A stretch of 64,000 nucleotides of DNA from positions 18,952,214-19,016,213 of the forward strand of contig CM036188.1 of assembly GCA_020631735.1 (NCBI GenBank). The letters are read 5' to 3'. The stretch is from Saccharum officinarum (taxonomy: Eukaryota > Streptophyta > Magnoliopsida > Poales > Poaceae). Both the position numbers and the translations under genes were made by a program. The notes below the pieces were generated by a model, which saw nothing but the letters and a program-made list of their open reading frames with translations, had not been told where the DNA came from and did not search any database. Within the stretch, counting starts at the first letter, position 1, and each line of letters opens with the position of its first letter. This document shows, piece after piece, positions 1-10,930 of the stretch.

Positions 1-2599
1 CTTTTGGGCTTGTGAATTTTGTTTAGGGAGTTCCTGTAAATAATTTTAGTTCAAATTTTTACAGTGGTTTCTGTTTAGTTCCTAGAGTCTCTTGTAATTT
101 TTGTAGAATTTTAGGAGCAGTTTACATATATGTTTAAAATTTCACTTAATTACTTAAGTAAATTAAGAAATGGGTATAAATACATATTTTAGGTGGGCCA
201 ACCTTACTTTATGGTGTTTTTGTGACCTATGTGAACTTTTGGTAATATTAGTTTGGTCTTATGGGAGGTTTGCCACATAAATAAATATTTAATCTTTGCA
301 ATTTTAGGGTTTCTGGATAGCTAGTAGTATCTTTTGGTTTGACCCTTAATAAAAGTGTTTGCTGGAAAACTTGTGAATACCAAAGTTGTAGTAAACTTGA
401 TAAACTAGATTGTGTCAAAATTTGGGAGCATTTGGCTTAGTAGTTTAGGAGTTATTGCTGTTTTAAGTGACAGTCCAGAATTGGCTGCTCTCTGTTTGGG
501 GAGGACAGATTCTGAAACTTTAGAATTTCGACTAGGTAAATTTTGGAATTAAGTGTTGTGGTCTGTAAATTATTTGTGGTGCATTTCATAAGCTTTCCAG
601 ATTGTCTTAGATCATATCTTTTGGAGTTGGGAATCTCCAGTTATGTTAGAAACAAGTAGCTGCTGTCCAGAATGTCTTACTGTGATATTTTGGGTTGGAT
701 GTAGTAACCTAAATAATGTCACTCTTGTGTTTGTTAGGTGTTAGGGCCTTAACCGAAGATGAACAGCTATACCTTAGGTTGAGTAGATTAGGTAAGTACT
801 TCTCCACCGGAGAAGAGATTTACACGTAATGGTGAAGTGACTGGAATAGAGTACTCTTACTGCTGAAATGCATTTCATTCCGAGCATGTTGCACCTTTAT
901 GCATCCATGATATTTATTGTGCATTCATGCAATAGGTGTTCCGGAGGAGGTAACACTCCTCGAGTTCGAGCCAGCGATACCGGAGGAGGTCCAGGACTAG
1001 CTAGAGGAGCCAGCGGAACCAGTCGGCGGAGGAGACGCCGCTGAAGACTTGCCCGAGTGCCCTGACCACCGGCCCTCGACCTTTCTAAAAGGCAAGCCCC
1101 GGTGCATGCTGAACCTAATGTTTTTATAAAGTAATCTTGAGTACTTTTAATTGTTTACTGCATTAAGTTGTAGGAGTTATATGAAAACACTTGTTGCATT
1201 ATACCTGTCCTTGTCTAGATATCGTACTTAATCCTATATTAGGTTTAGGCACGTGTCAATGCTTAGCCCTGCTTAGTTCGGTAGAAGTCGGGTGATTTCC
1301 GGTCATCCGCGAGATGTAGGAAGGAGTCACGAGTGGCTTTATGGCTATCATGGATGGAACCATGCCTTAAAATGAAATTGAGACCGGGCGGGAGTTTGAT
1401 AGTACAGCCGCAAGACACTTCACGTCTTGGGTGTGGAGCTATGCCCGTATGAGTCGTTTAAGGACCGCTTCGTTGTACGTCCTTGAGTCATGTTGAACGC
1501 AGTCTAACACTTAGTTGGCCGGATAAGTCGTTCCGACCGCGAAGTCAAGTAGTATGGTTCAGGCCGAGAATCAAATGGTAGGTTGCATCTTGGAGGAGAG
1601 AAAGGATGTGCTTGGGGACATTGGCGTGAGACCAAGGAGGGGTTAGAGTCCCTATCACCTGGCAGAGTGTCGCCCTTGGGGACGCGACATTATTCGGACC
1701 CACGATTCCTGAACTGTACAAAAGATGACCTGAGCAGCCCTCGCCAGGCGTGACTCGGTGAGTGTTAGAAATACCCCTCCAGCTGGATAGGAATTCGATT
1801 CGAATCGTCATCGCTCCCGGTTAGTGAGCACTTGACTTGAGCAGCGGCAACGTAGATCTCATTAAATGAACCGGTGGTTAAGGGAATGATACAATGTTGC
1901 CACAATTCATACATGCTCTGGATATAATAATGATAATTGTTTGATTATAATCAAGTGCATGCTTAGTACAGGTGCTAAGATAGATGACAGGTAAATGCTA
2001 AAAATAAATGCTAGTACAGGTTAAAAGAGTTTAAATTACTTATGCTTTTCCGCAAAAGGTAATGTCAGCCAGCTCCAATTATGAAAGCCTTGCATAATCC
2101 TTGGTGTCATCTTATTTCTGGTTTTTGACGGGTAAGTCTAGCTGAGTACATTCCAGTACTCAGGGTTTATTCCCTCCTGTTGCAGATGATATGTTCTACC
2201 AAGGCTTCTGCAAAAATTGTCTCCACCCTGCGGGTGACGAAGACTAGATCACTAGAGCGTGATCATCTTTTATGTACTTTCCTGATGCTTTTGCGGGTTG
2301 TTGATCAACAAGACTGGCAGTAGTTAAACAACTGGTGTGTGTATGCTTCCGCTACTTTATAAACTTGGTTTGTAATATTTGCGACTCCGTGTGTGTAAAC
2401 TTATTTCGGAACTACTTGTGTAATGTAACGTATGATGTTGTATGTTGAATGATGCGATCTTGGTTGTAAGCAAGTTGGTTTGAAATCCTTCGTGGTTTCG
2501 ATTGACTACCGGGGTTATATGGGCTCAAGTTCGAAAATTTGAGCGCTTTGGTGCTTGTTTTTGTACTTGTGCTCTTATAATTTGGTCGGTTCTGTTACA
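1..2599. mobile_element. LTR of a long-LTR retrotransposon (solo LTR or element end)
   Basis: No coding gene is seen. The text is typical of the multi-kilobase LTRs of grass Ty3/Gypsy elements: a GC-rich patch at 935-1100, then AT-rich sequence, ending with TTCTGTTACA at 2590-2599, the usual CA end of an LTR. The left end lies outside the window, so solo LTR and complete-element end cannot be told apart. Short ORFs here (for example 1545-1811 minus) show no protein family. Confidence 0.5.
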
Positions 2600-3249
2600 G
2601 AGGGTACGAAGAATCTTGGAACATGGAAACAAACGATCTCGTCAGAGTCAGGGTGCCTTCTGTTGCTGCGAGAAGGTTGGCAATTGAGCTACATCAACTT
2701 TAGATTCATTCATGGAGGAGAATATATATAGCTTCAACCTTCACGAACTCTTCATGGTCTCGCCTGTTCGTGTCCATAACGGCTGCTGAAATCACTTGAG
2801 GAGCTCGGGCTGGGGCATGGACGGATACATTTGAGTGCGCACATGGAGTAATAAATAGCAGTTAGCGATAAATGGCTTACACTGATTAATTAAGATTGTT
2901 GACGGTGATGGAGGTAGATGCGTGGGCCAGCAGGGAACAATGACGTGGAGGGCAGTGGAATGAGAAAAATATGCTAGTGAGGTTTTGTTTTATAAGAGTT
3001 TAAGATTAGTGACAAGACAAATTTACAATAAAAATAATTATTACAATAATTTTAATAGCGACAAGAGTGTAGTCATCTTACTGGAGTCCATAGGGTGTAA
3101 ACTGCACCGTGCCATTGGATGTGTAATTTATCGGATATATAATCAAATTAATTATAACACTTTCTAGGTTTGAGTCCATCCAAATTATCACAATTAGTAA
3201 ATAGGATTGGGAGTTTATCACAATCTCACATTGAGCCAGAGGAAATCTA
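2600..3249. other. Intergenic sequence, nothing recognised
   Basis: AT-rich sequence between the LTR end and the first duplication unit. I see no gene, RNA or repeat structure. A run of TATATATA-like sequence near 2725 is not followed by a usable reading frame. Confidence 0.5.
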
Positions 3250-3385
3250 CGTACAGCACAGTAGACATTCATAAGCAGGAACCAATTTACTTTGAAATGT
3301 TTTCGATAATTTGAGTGGCTGTATACATAGAATTGTTACTAATATGTATCTTCCTTACATATGAATTATTTACTATAATCTTATA

Positions 3386-3771
3386 CTCGCTTCGTTCCAA
3401 ATTGTAAATCATTTTAACTTTTCTAGATACATAGTTTACATTGTTTAAATACATTACAAAAGCTATTACCTACGTCCTGAAAAGAATGCAACTATGGTTT
3501 GCGTGCTACGAAAAGTGGTTCACGTTTGACCAAGTTTTTATTGAATAATATTCACAGTTATGTTTTTAAATTAATTTATTATAAAAATATATTTCATAAT
3601 TAATCTAATGATATTTATTTGGTATCATAAATATAGATACTTTTTTATCTATAATTGGTCAAACTTAAGGTACTAAGACGTGACATTGTGCTAGAATTGC
3701 ATTCTTTTGGGGGACGAATATAGTATATATCTAGAAAAGTCAGAATAACTTATAATTTTGAATGGATGGAG
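3386..3771. mobile_element. Stowaway-like MITE carrying a nested MITE
   Basis: Outer element: CTCGCTTCGTTCC at the left and a GGATGGAG-type right end, flanked by TA on both sides, as in the Tc1/mariner-derived Stowaway family. A second element of about 250 bp (3469-3718), with ends CCTACGTCCTGAAAAG and CTTTTGGGGGACGAA, sits inside it and is flanked by TA. The duplicated copy at 6355-6491 has the outer element but an empty site for the inner one. Confidence 0.65.
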
Positions 3772-4002
3772 TACTTAATTAAGTGTGCGACAAAAATAGA
3801 ACTATGCTTACAAAAAAAAAACCAATACCAGTATTCACCTCACCCTACTTACAGCATTGGCGACATCCATAAGTAGGAACATATAGAAATCATGCTCGAT
3901 GAATTGAGCCGACCCAAATAAGATACAAGTGAACAAGAAATTTACCATTGACGAAATAGTTAAGATGATGGGAATGTTAAGGCCCCCTTCTTCTACCATT
4001 GA

Positions 4003-4143
4003 GGTCTTGTTTGGCTGCACTTGCATCCACCTCAATTCACATGTGTTGAGGTGGATTGAAGTGTAAGTTAGTTTAGTTTTCATATCCCAAACCACCTCCA
4101 ACACATGAGAATCGAGATGGATATGAGTGCATTCAAACAAGCC
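4003..4143. mobile_element. Tourist-like MITE, 'TCCACCTCAAT' family, copy 1
   Basis: Inverted ends GGTCTTGTTTGG and TCAAACAAGCC, with internal inverted arms rich in CCACCTCAA / TTGAGGTGG. TTGA flanks both ends. Related copies lie at 6724-6861, 45488-45621 and 45896-46033; the clearest target duplication (TTA) is at the third copy, which supports a PIF/Harbinger origin. Confidence 0.65.
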
Positions 4144-4479
4144 TTGAGTGATGGAAACATGGAGTTGCACCGCCGAACTTGAGTAGATCCATGCCTCATT
4201 AGCCGGTTTGAGTGCCTCAATGGCTCAATCTACTCGAGGATGGAAGGGGAGATGCCTAGACAGGACCTGCAAAGGCAGAGATTCATGGGAAACAATAGGT
4301 TCTCAGTGCAGGTATCATCCGGTTTCCTAGACGTGGAGGTTTAGACTAGTTCCATCCAGATGAAATTTCAATCTCCTCATTCTTTCTTAAATGGTGTATG
4401 TCATCACATTAGTAGAGTTGTCACCTCATTTAATAAAACAGAACTCTCATAAAACTACCATTAAACCTAGCCTAAGAGG

Positions 4480-5064
4480 AATCAACTAAAATTACTAGCA
4501 TCATTCAAGGATTGGCAACTATTGTACGTCCCTTCTCACATCAGAACCCACTGCTTATGTAGCGATGGTCTTGGCAACTTCACTTTGCTTTGCAGCTGCC
4601 CTAGCTTTAGCCTCCTGGTGTACATAGCAAGGAGCTGACATAAATCACATATATGTTTGTGGTTTATGACAGAAAGGGCAAACAAATATAAATGGATACA
4701 ATGATGAAAAAAGATGTATCTAGGTCCGTATCACACTAAATTGACTAGGTATTACAGTGACCAGACAAAGAGCAGCTACAAACAACCAACAGGTTCACAA
4801 CTGGCATTCCCAAAAAATAGCTTTTGAATTAACAAGATCAATTAATATAAACATCGGTGGATGTGTAGCTGTAAAAGGCAAAATTTGTACTCAGGTCCTA
4901 TTAGATGCTAGTGGCTTGTGTGGTGTTGTGATTTTGACAAACACAACGCATGCATGGTACCAATAAGCCTGTGGCCATAATTACAAGCGAAAACTAGCAG
5001 TCCAATTAAACAAGAATGTCAACACACAGTTTGATTTGAATTGATAGCCTCAGTGTGTACCTCA
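4480..5064. other. 3' flank of the membrane-protein gene
   Basis: Downstream (3') of the minus-strand gene, repeated at 11945-12530. It probably contains the 3' UTR. I see no other gene; the 69-codon plus frame at 4757-4966 is not conserved in the duplicate. Confidence 0.45.
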
Positions 5065-6009
5065 TCAAGCTAATGAATTGTAGACGCAGAGGGAGTAGCC
5101 AAAACATCCAGTCCAGATGAGAATACCAAGCCAGTTGACGATCATGGCACCAATGTCCCCCAGAACCATGTAAGACAAGAGGAGGATTTCAACCAATATC
5201 AGCTGCCCGCCGAGCAACGTTAGTCGTCCCTCTCCGATGAACACGCCTCTGAACAACACTACACCTAGAAACATGGACCGCAACAGGAGCGCGAAAGTCA
5301 TTGGACCAAACGCCTGTAGGACTAGATACTCCGTAGGATAATCGGCCCTGTAGCACACCACCCAAGCCATGCGAGCACCAACCACAGTCGTGACCAGACC
5401 AAAATAACACCAAGCAACGATCTGTGTGTGGAAGGCATCGTTTGCCTGCTTCTTGGAGAGTTTATTGGGCGGACTTGCGGTAGTGGGGGTCACCTGCAGG
5501 GCATTGTGCTGGCAGTGCATGGCGAGAGCGTATCCCAGCAAGCCAGCGGCTAGGTGGGAGTTGAGATGGGCCATGAGAACCCCGCTGTCGCGGTCCACCA
5601 CGGCGTCGGCGTAGAGTGCCGCCATGAATCTGGAGAAGATGGCGAGGAACATGGTGACCGCGTTCACGGTAACATCGAGCAGGCGGGAGCAGAAGAAGGA
5701 GGAGCAGCACAGCAGGAGCGAGAGCCGCCACACGAGGAGTGCCGACTGGCCAGTGGAGCACCACGCCACCGGCACCATGGCCACCACCAGCACTGACAGG
5801 AAGATGAGCGCATTCTTGGCTAGGCGGATCTTCTTCTCCTCCACCTCCTCCTTCCACCTTTGCTCCTCCTCCTCCTCCTTTTCCTCCTGGAGATGATCCA
5901 TGTCGGGGAGCCTCGCGGCAGCGGCAGGAGGACTAGGGTTTTTGTGGACGTGTGATTGGGGATCGAAGGCTGTGGGCTGCTGCGGCACAGGACTGCCGGT
6001 GGTTTCCAT
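5065..6009 (-). CDS. Grass multi-pass membrane protein, function unknown
   Basis: Single-exon frame of 314 residues. The N-terminus is proline-rich, residues 38-62 are a highly charged Glu/Lys stretch, probably a short coiled coil, and the rest is hydrophobic with about seven candidate membrane segments (near 67-84, 88-108, 113-134, 150-166, 196-219, 235-258 and 264-308). It resembles the uncharacterised integral membrane proteins that occur in small families in grasses; no catalytic motif is visible. A TATA-like CTATAAAAAT (minus, 6025-6034) lies just upstream of the ATG, which supports this start. The 3' half is duplicated at 12532-12830, and a diverged relative lies at 12849-13060. The frame is clean, so the gene is probably functional. 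Transport or another role would be a guess. Confidence 0.75.
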   Translation of the reverse strand: METTGSPVPQQPTAFDPQSHVHKNPSPPAAAARLPDMDHLQEEKEEEEEQRWKEEVEEKKIRLAKNALIFLSVLVVAMVPVAWCSTGQSALLVWRLSLLLCCSSFFCSRLLDVTVNAVTMFLAIFSRFMAALYADAVVDRDSGVLMAHLNSHLAAGLLGYALAMHCQHNALQVTPTTASPPNKLSKKQANDAFHTQIVAWCYFGLVTTVVGARMAWVVCYRADYPTEYLVLQAFGPMTFALLLRSMFLGVVLFRGVFIGEGRLTLLGGQLILVEILLLSYMVLGDIGAMIVNWLGILIWTGCFGYSLCVYNSLA

Positions 6010-6024
6010 TTTGTCAATTCCCTG

Positions 6025-6034
6025 ATTTTTATAG
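6025..6034 (-). promoter_or_regulatory. TATA-like box of the membrane-protein gene
   Basis: CTATAAAAAT on the minus strand, about 16 bases before the ATG. The short distance is unusual for a plant TATA box. The real transcript start may be further upstream, or translation may begin at an internal ATG. Confidence 0.35.
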
Positions 6035-6219
6035 CGTTAATAATAAACGTTCCCTGGATTGTCAGGGGTAATAAATCATGTGTGGATCATGGAACGTTGT
6101 ATTATGTTTGTCTAGAAGTGGATTTTTTACGATAATAAATGTGCTTGCTATTCCTATTGATACCGTACTAGTGTTCCTTTTTTTGGAGGGATCGAATTTC
6201 CTTTGCGATCTCTCATCTA

Positions 6220-7278
6220 ACGTACAGCACAGGATACATCCATAAGCAAGAACCAATTATTTTGAAATAATGTTTTTGATAATTTGAGTGGTTGTATATA
6301 TAGAATTGTTACTAATATGTATCTTCCTTATATATGATTCACTCTAATCTTATATTCCCTCCGTTTCCAATTGTAAATCGTCTAAACTTTTCTAGATTCA
6401 TAGTTTTTTTTTCCACACCTACATTATGTCATACATCGTAAAAGCTATGTACTAGAAAAGTTAGAATAACTTACAATTTAGAATTGATGGAGTATTTAAT
6501 TAAGTGTGCGGCAAAAAGAGAACTATGTTTGCAAAGATGATCCTAGTATTCACCTCATACTAGTCCCTACTTACAACATAGGCGACATCCGTAAGTAGGA
6601 ACATATAGAAATCATGCTCAGTGAATCGAGCCAACGCAAATCAGACACAAGCGAACAGGAAATTTACATTGATGAAATTGTGGAGATGATGGGAATTTTA
6701 AGGCGCCCTTCTTCTACTAGTGAGGGCTTGTTTGGTTGCATTTGTATCCACCTCAGTTTACATATGTCGAGGTGGATTGAGGTGTAAGTTAGTTTAATTT
6801 CCATCCTAGTCCACCCCAACATATGTGGATTGAGGTGGATATGAGTGCACCCAAACAAGCCTTGAGTGATGCTGATGGAAACGTGGAGTTGCACCACCAA
6901 ACTTGAGTGGATCCATGCCACATTCGCCGGTTTGAGTGCCTCGATGGTTCGATCTACTCGAGGATGGAAGGGGAGATACCTAGACAGGGGCCTACAAAGG
7001 AAGAGATTTAGGGGAGATGGGGGGAGAGAAGGGCCAGAAAAATATCCAAAAAACGTACACCGATGAAACAATAGGTTCTTAGTGCAGGTTTCATCTGGTT
7101 TCCTAGACGTGGAAATAGTTTAGACTAGTTCCATCCTGATGAAATTTCCATCTCCTCTTTCTTTATTAGACAGTGTCATGTCATCACATTGGTAGAGTTT
7201 TCACCTCCTTTAATATATGACAATAGAACTCTCATAAAACTACCATTAAAACTAGCTCAATAGAAATCAACTAAAATT
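6220..7278. repeat. Tandem segmental duplication, unit B, left part
   Basis: Copy of 3250-4480. It ends after the block CAACTAAAATTAC, which in unit A (4487-4499) continues into the gene's 3' flank. Here foreign sequence begins and the unit resumes at about 11945. It contains the Stowaway copy at 6355-6491 without the nested element seen in unit A. Confidence 0.8.
6724..6861. mobile_element. Tourist-like MITE, 'TCCACCTCAAT' family, copy 2
   Basis: Positional counterpart in unit B of the element at 4003-4143, so it was inherited through the duplication and is not a separate insertion. Ends GGGCTTGTTTGG and CCAAACAAGCC. Confidence 0.65.
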
Positions 7279-7471
7279 ACAAAAGTTTTCAATCAACAAG
7301 CTACTGACGCTATCACTCACCAGGACCGTCCCCTCTGAGGAACCTGACATCATCAGAAGGACACCGGCTGCCAAAGGGACATGTACTTCTAAGGATGCTT
7401 TCACTTTTCTAAATTCCCTGTGCAAGACACCGACATGTTGCCCCTTGCTATGGTATTGGTACCTGTACAAC

Positions 7472-8033
7472 GGAGATCCAGCATCTGGAGCAGGAGGATG
7501 CTCAGGAACTGTTTGATTGCGGGAAGAGCGATGTCGAGCTGTAGCTCCTTATCGACGACCCTTTGACGGTGCTGGATCAGAAGCTGGTGGAGGCTACGGC
7601 TCTTGCTCCCGATGATCTGTGGAAGAAGGAAGCTCAGGTGTGGTCTGATTTGTGGAAGAGCGTGAAAGCTGAACCATGGTTCAATCTGTGGAAGAGCGCC
7701 CTCCTGCAGGACTTCTCTCTAGAATAGGTTGTGGCGTTTTCAGATTTTGATAGGTACATGGAAAAACCAAGGTCCAGTTGGTTGAGAGTGATGATTTCTA
7801 GGGACTTTCAGAATGGCGAGTTACCAGAAATGAAAGGTTTGTCCATCGTCAGATTCACGGGACCCGACTCGAAAGGCAGAAAGACCCACCAGGCAAGCTA
7901 GAAGGAGAAGAGCATGAAGGGGATACGTGCAGTTGCAGATCCATCGCGCCAGCCGCTAGGACGATGACAACAAGAATGCTACGTCAGCCTCAAGAAGACG
8001 CTGGAGCTGGACAACGAGGGCGTCAGCCCTTAA
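7472..8033 (+). pseudogene. Decayed unrecognised coding fragment
   Basis: One reading frame starting at GAGATCCAG reads as protein-like sequence for about 187 codons, broken by in-frame stops at 7542, 7725, 7899 and 7965, and ends with TAA at 8031-8033. All five stops are in phase. The inferred peptide has a repeated Leu-Trp-Lys-Ser motif and a later Trp-Leu-Arg-Val-Met segment. I do not recognise the family; it could be a host gene piece captured by a transposon or a retroelement gag remnant. It lies inside the insertion that splits unit B. Confidence 0.45.
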
Positions 8034-8309
8034 GGGGGCTTAATATAACACCCCAGCCCATTAGTAGTTGTGAAGTTGGCCCATATGGCCCAAGTGACAT
8101 ATGTGGAGTTGTTGTTGGGTTTAGTACCACCATATAAGTTTAGGAGGGTGAGAGGTACCTTATAAGGCTTGTCGTTCCAAACGTAGCACCTTCGGGTTAA
8201 CTCTTTTACACGAAGCGAGGACGAAAGTGTAATGAGGTGCTACGCGTATGTAGGTCTGTTCCACGTGCGGAGCTGGGCCATATAAGCAATTTTGGATGCG
8301 GGATGTTAC
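8034..8309. other. Retroelement-like flank before the minisatellite
   Basis: Contains TATAACACCCCAGCCC at 8043 and GGGATGTTACATC at 8301. Such TATAACACCCC and GATGTTACA phrases are common at grass LTR ends. No gene is visible. Confidence 0.35.
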
Positions 8310-10400
8310 ATCTTCAATTGTAGGACGTGTGATCTCAATTGGTGGTTTAGGGGGAAGATAAGAAGTGGTTTAGGGGGAAGATAAGAAGACTAGGGATAGA
8401 GATGTAATTGTGTTGGGGTGTGTTATAATTGTTTCGATGGTGTAGGATGTGTGATCTCAATTGGTGGTTTAGGGGAAAGATAAGAAGACTAGGGATAGGG
8501 GTGTGTTATAAGAAGACTAGATAAGAAGACTGGGGTGTGTTATAATTGTTTCGATGAAAATCGTAGGACGTGTGATCTCAATTGGTGGTTTAGGGGGAAG
8601 ATAAGAAGACTAGGGTGTGTTATAATTGTTTCGATGAAAATAGGACATGTTATAATTGTTTCGATGAAAATAGGACGTGTGATCTCAATTGGTGGTTTAG
8701 GGGAAGATAAGGGTTTAGGGGGAAGATAAGAAGATAAGAAGACTAGGGTGTGTTATAATTGTTTCGATGAAAATAGGACATGTTATAATTGTTTCAATGA
8801 AAATAGGACGTGTGATCTCAATTGGTGGTTTAGGGGAAGATAAGAGATGAAATAAGAAGACTGGGGTGTGTTATAATTGTTTCGATGAAAATCGTAGGAC
8901 GTGTGATCTCAATTGGTGGTTTAGGGGGAAGATAAGAAGATAAGAAGACTGGGGTGAGAAGATAAGAAGACTGGGGTGTGTTATAATTGTTTCGATGAAA
9001 ATAGGACGTGTTATAATTGTTTCGATGAAAATAGGACGTGTGATCTCAATTGGTGGTTTAGGGGGAAGATAAGAGATGAAAATCGATGAAAATCGTAGGA
9101 CGTGTGATCTCAATTGGTGGGGTGTGTTATAATTGTTTCGATGAAAATAGGACGTGTTATAATTGTTTCGATGAAAATAGGACATGTGATCTCAATTGGT
9201 GGTTTAGGGGGAATATAAGAAGACTAGGGATAGGGGTGTGTTATAAGAAGAGAAAATCGATGAAAATAGTAGGACGTGTGATCTCAATTGGTGGTTTAGG
9301 GGGAAGATAAGAAGACTAGGGATAGGGGTGTGTTATAAGAAGACTAGATAAGAAGACTAGGGTGTGTTATAATTGTTTCGATGAAAATCAATGAAAATCG
9401 TAGGACGTGTGATCTCAATTGGTGGTTTAGGGGGTAGGACGTGTGATCTCAGATAGGGGTGTGTTATAAGAAGACTAGATAAGAAGACTGGGGTGTGTTA
9501 TAATTGTTTCGATGAAAATCAATGAAAATCGTAGGACGTGTGATCTCAATTGGTGGTTTAGGGGGTAGGACGTGTGATCTCAATTGGTGGTTTAGGGGGG
9601 AGATAAGAAGATAAGAAGACTGGGGTGTGTTATAATTGTTTCGATGAAAATAGGACGTGTTATAATTGTTTCGATGAAAATAGGACGTGTGATCTCAATT
9701 AGTGGTTTAGGGGGAAGATAAGAAGATAAGAAGACTGGGGTGTGTTATAATTGTTTCGATGAAAATCGTAGGACGTGTGATCTCAATTGGTGGTGGTTTA
9801 GGGGGAAGATAAGAAGACTAGTGTTATAATTGTTTCGATGAAAATCGTAGGATGTGTGATCTCAATTGGTGGTGGTTTAGGGGGAAGATAAGAAGACTAG
9901 GGATATCGTAGGACGTGTGATCTCAATTGGTGGTTTAGGGGGAAGATAAGAAGACTAGGGATAGAGATGTAATTGTGTTGGGGTGTGTTATATTTGTTTC
10001 GATGAAAATTGTAGGACATGTGATCTCAATTGGGGATATGATCTCAATTTGTTTAGGGGGAAGATAAGGACGTGTTGTGTTATAATTACGTGTTGTGTTA
10101 TAATTGTTTTGATGAACGTATTGTGTTGTGTTATAATTGTTTCGATGAACGTATTGTGATCTCAATTGGTTTAGGGGGTTTAGGGGGAAGATAAGAAGAC
10201 TAGGGGGCAATTGGTTTAGGGGGGAGATAAGAGACTGGGGATATGATCTCAATTGGTTTGATATGATCTCAATTGGTTTAGGGGAAGATAAGAAGACTGG
10301 GGATATGATCTCTAAGAAGACTAGGGAGGGATATGATCTCAATTGGATTGGTTTGATATGATCTCAATTGATTTAAGGGGAAGATAAGAAGACTGGGGAT
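8310..10400. repeat. 2.1 kb complex minisatellite with telomere-like core
   Basis: Imperfect tandem repeats of roughly 60-120 bp built from shuffled modules: GGACGTGTGATCTCAATTGG, TGGTTTAGGGGGAAGATAAG, GAAGACTAGGG and GTGTGTTATAATTGTTTCGA. Modules are duplicated, dropped or swapped between units. Almost every unit includes TTTAGGG, the plant telomere heptamer, about 20 times in total. The right end (10020-10400) is a more degenerate subfamily using GATATGATCTCAATTGGTTT. Repeated ORFs in it are a by-product of the repeat. Confidence 0.85.
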
Positions 10401-10540
10401 ACAAAGTTGGTTTAGACCAAGCCTTTATTAGACAACAACCCAAACAAATGTAGATGAGATGTAATTGTGTGTTGGAATGACTTGGACATTATAATTGTTT
10501 CGATGTTTGTTTCGCTGAAATTTGGCTTATGCTGATTTAT

Positions 10541-10928
10541 GTTCATTCGCTGCAGGTACTACTGAAGTAGTGTTACAGAACAGGGCAATTATGATGATCA
10601 AGGGCAAAATGGGAATCCCCTTGCCGGTTTTTCTTCTTCTGTGGGTTTAATTTGCTTGTGCTTCTAAACTAGTAGCCCTAAATTGGTGGAATTGGAAGGG
10701 AAGGGGGCTCTAGATACCCTAATTTGTTGTGAGAGGAAAAATGTTCATTCACTGCAGGTACTACTGAAGTCGTGTTACAGAACAGGGCGATTATGATGAT
10801 CAAGGGCAAAATGGGAATCCCCTTGCCGGTTTTTCTTCTTCCGTGGGTTAATTTGCTTGTTCTTCTAAACTAGTAGCCCTAAATGGGTGGAATTGGAAGG
10901 AAAGGGGGCTCTAGATACCCTTTGCATT
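10541..10928. repeat. 202-bp tandem direct duplication
   Basis: Two copies (10541-10742 and 10743-10928) start with GTTCATTC.CTGCAGGTAC and share AACAGGGC.ATTATGATG and GGGGGCTCTAGATACCC. The differences are few, so the duplication is fairly young. No reading frame is conserved. Confidence 0.8.
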
Positions 10929-10930
10929 TA

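Larger units (their letters stand above)
3250..5390. repeat. Tandem segmental duplication, unit A
   Basis: This stretch matches 6220-7278 and then 11945-12830 in the same order and orientation. Examples are the shared block CATAAGCA.GAACCAATT at 3270 and 6240, the MITE at 4003 and 6724, and the downstream flank of the membrane-protein gene at 4530 and 11950. Unit A is continuous, whereas unit B is interrupted. The unit ends inside the gene at 5065-6009, so the gene's 3' half is what was copied. Confidence 0.8.

Noticed and set aside
1545..1811. 88-codon minus-strand ORF
   Set aside because: Lies in an LTR, no protein family, no promoter or conservation seen.
8871..10342. Several ORFs giving repetitive Asn/Tyr/His-rich peptides
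   Set aside because: They are translations of the tandem repeat; unit length changes break any long frame and there is no gene context.
8310..10400. Possible CRISPR array
   Set aside because: Units are variable modules without constant repeats and unique spacers, and the genome is a plant; it is a minisatellite.
8310..10400. Interstitial telomere remnant
   Set aside because: TTTAGGG occurs once per unit and is never itself tandem.
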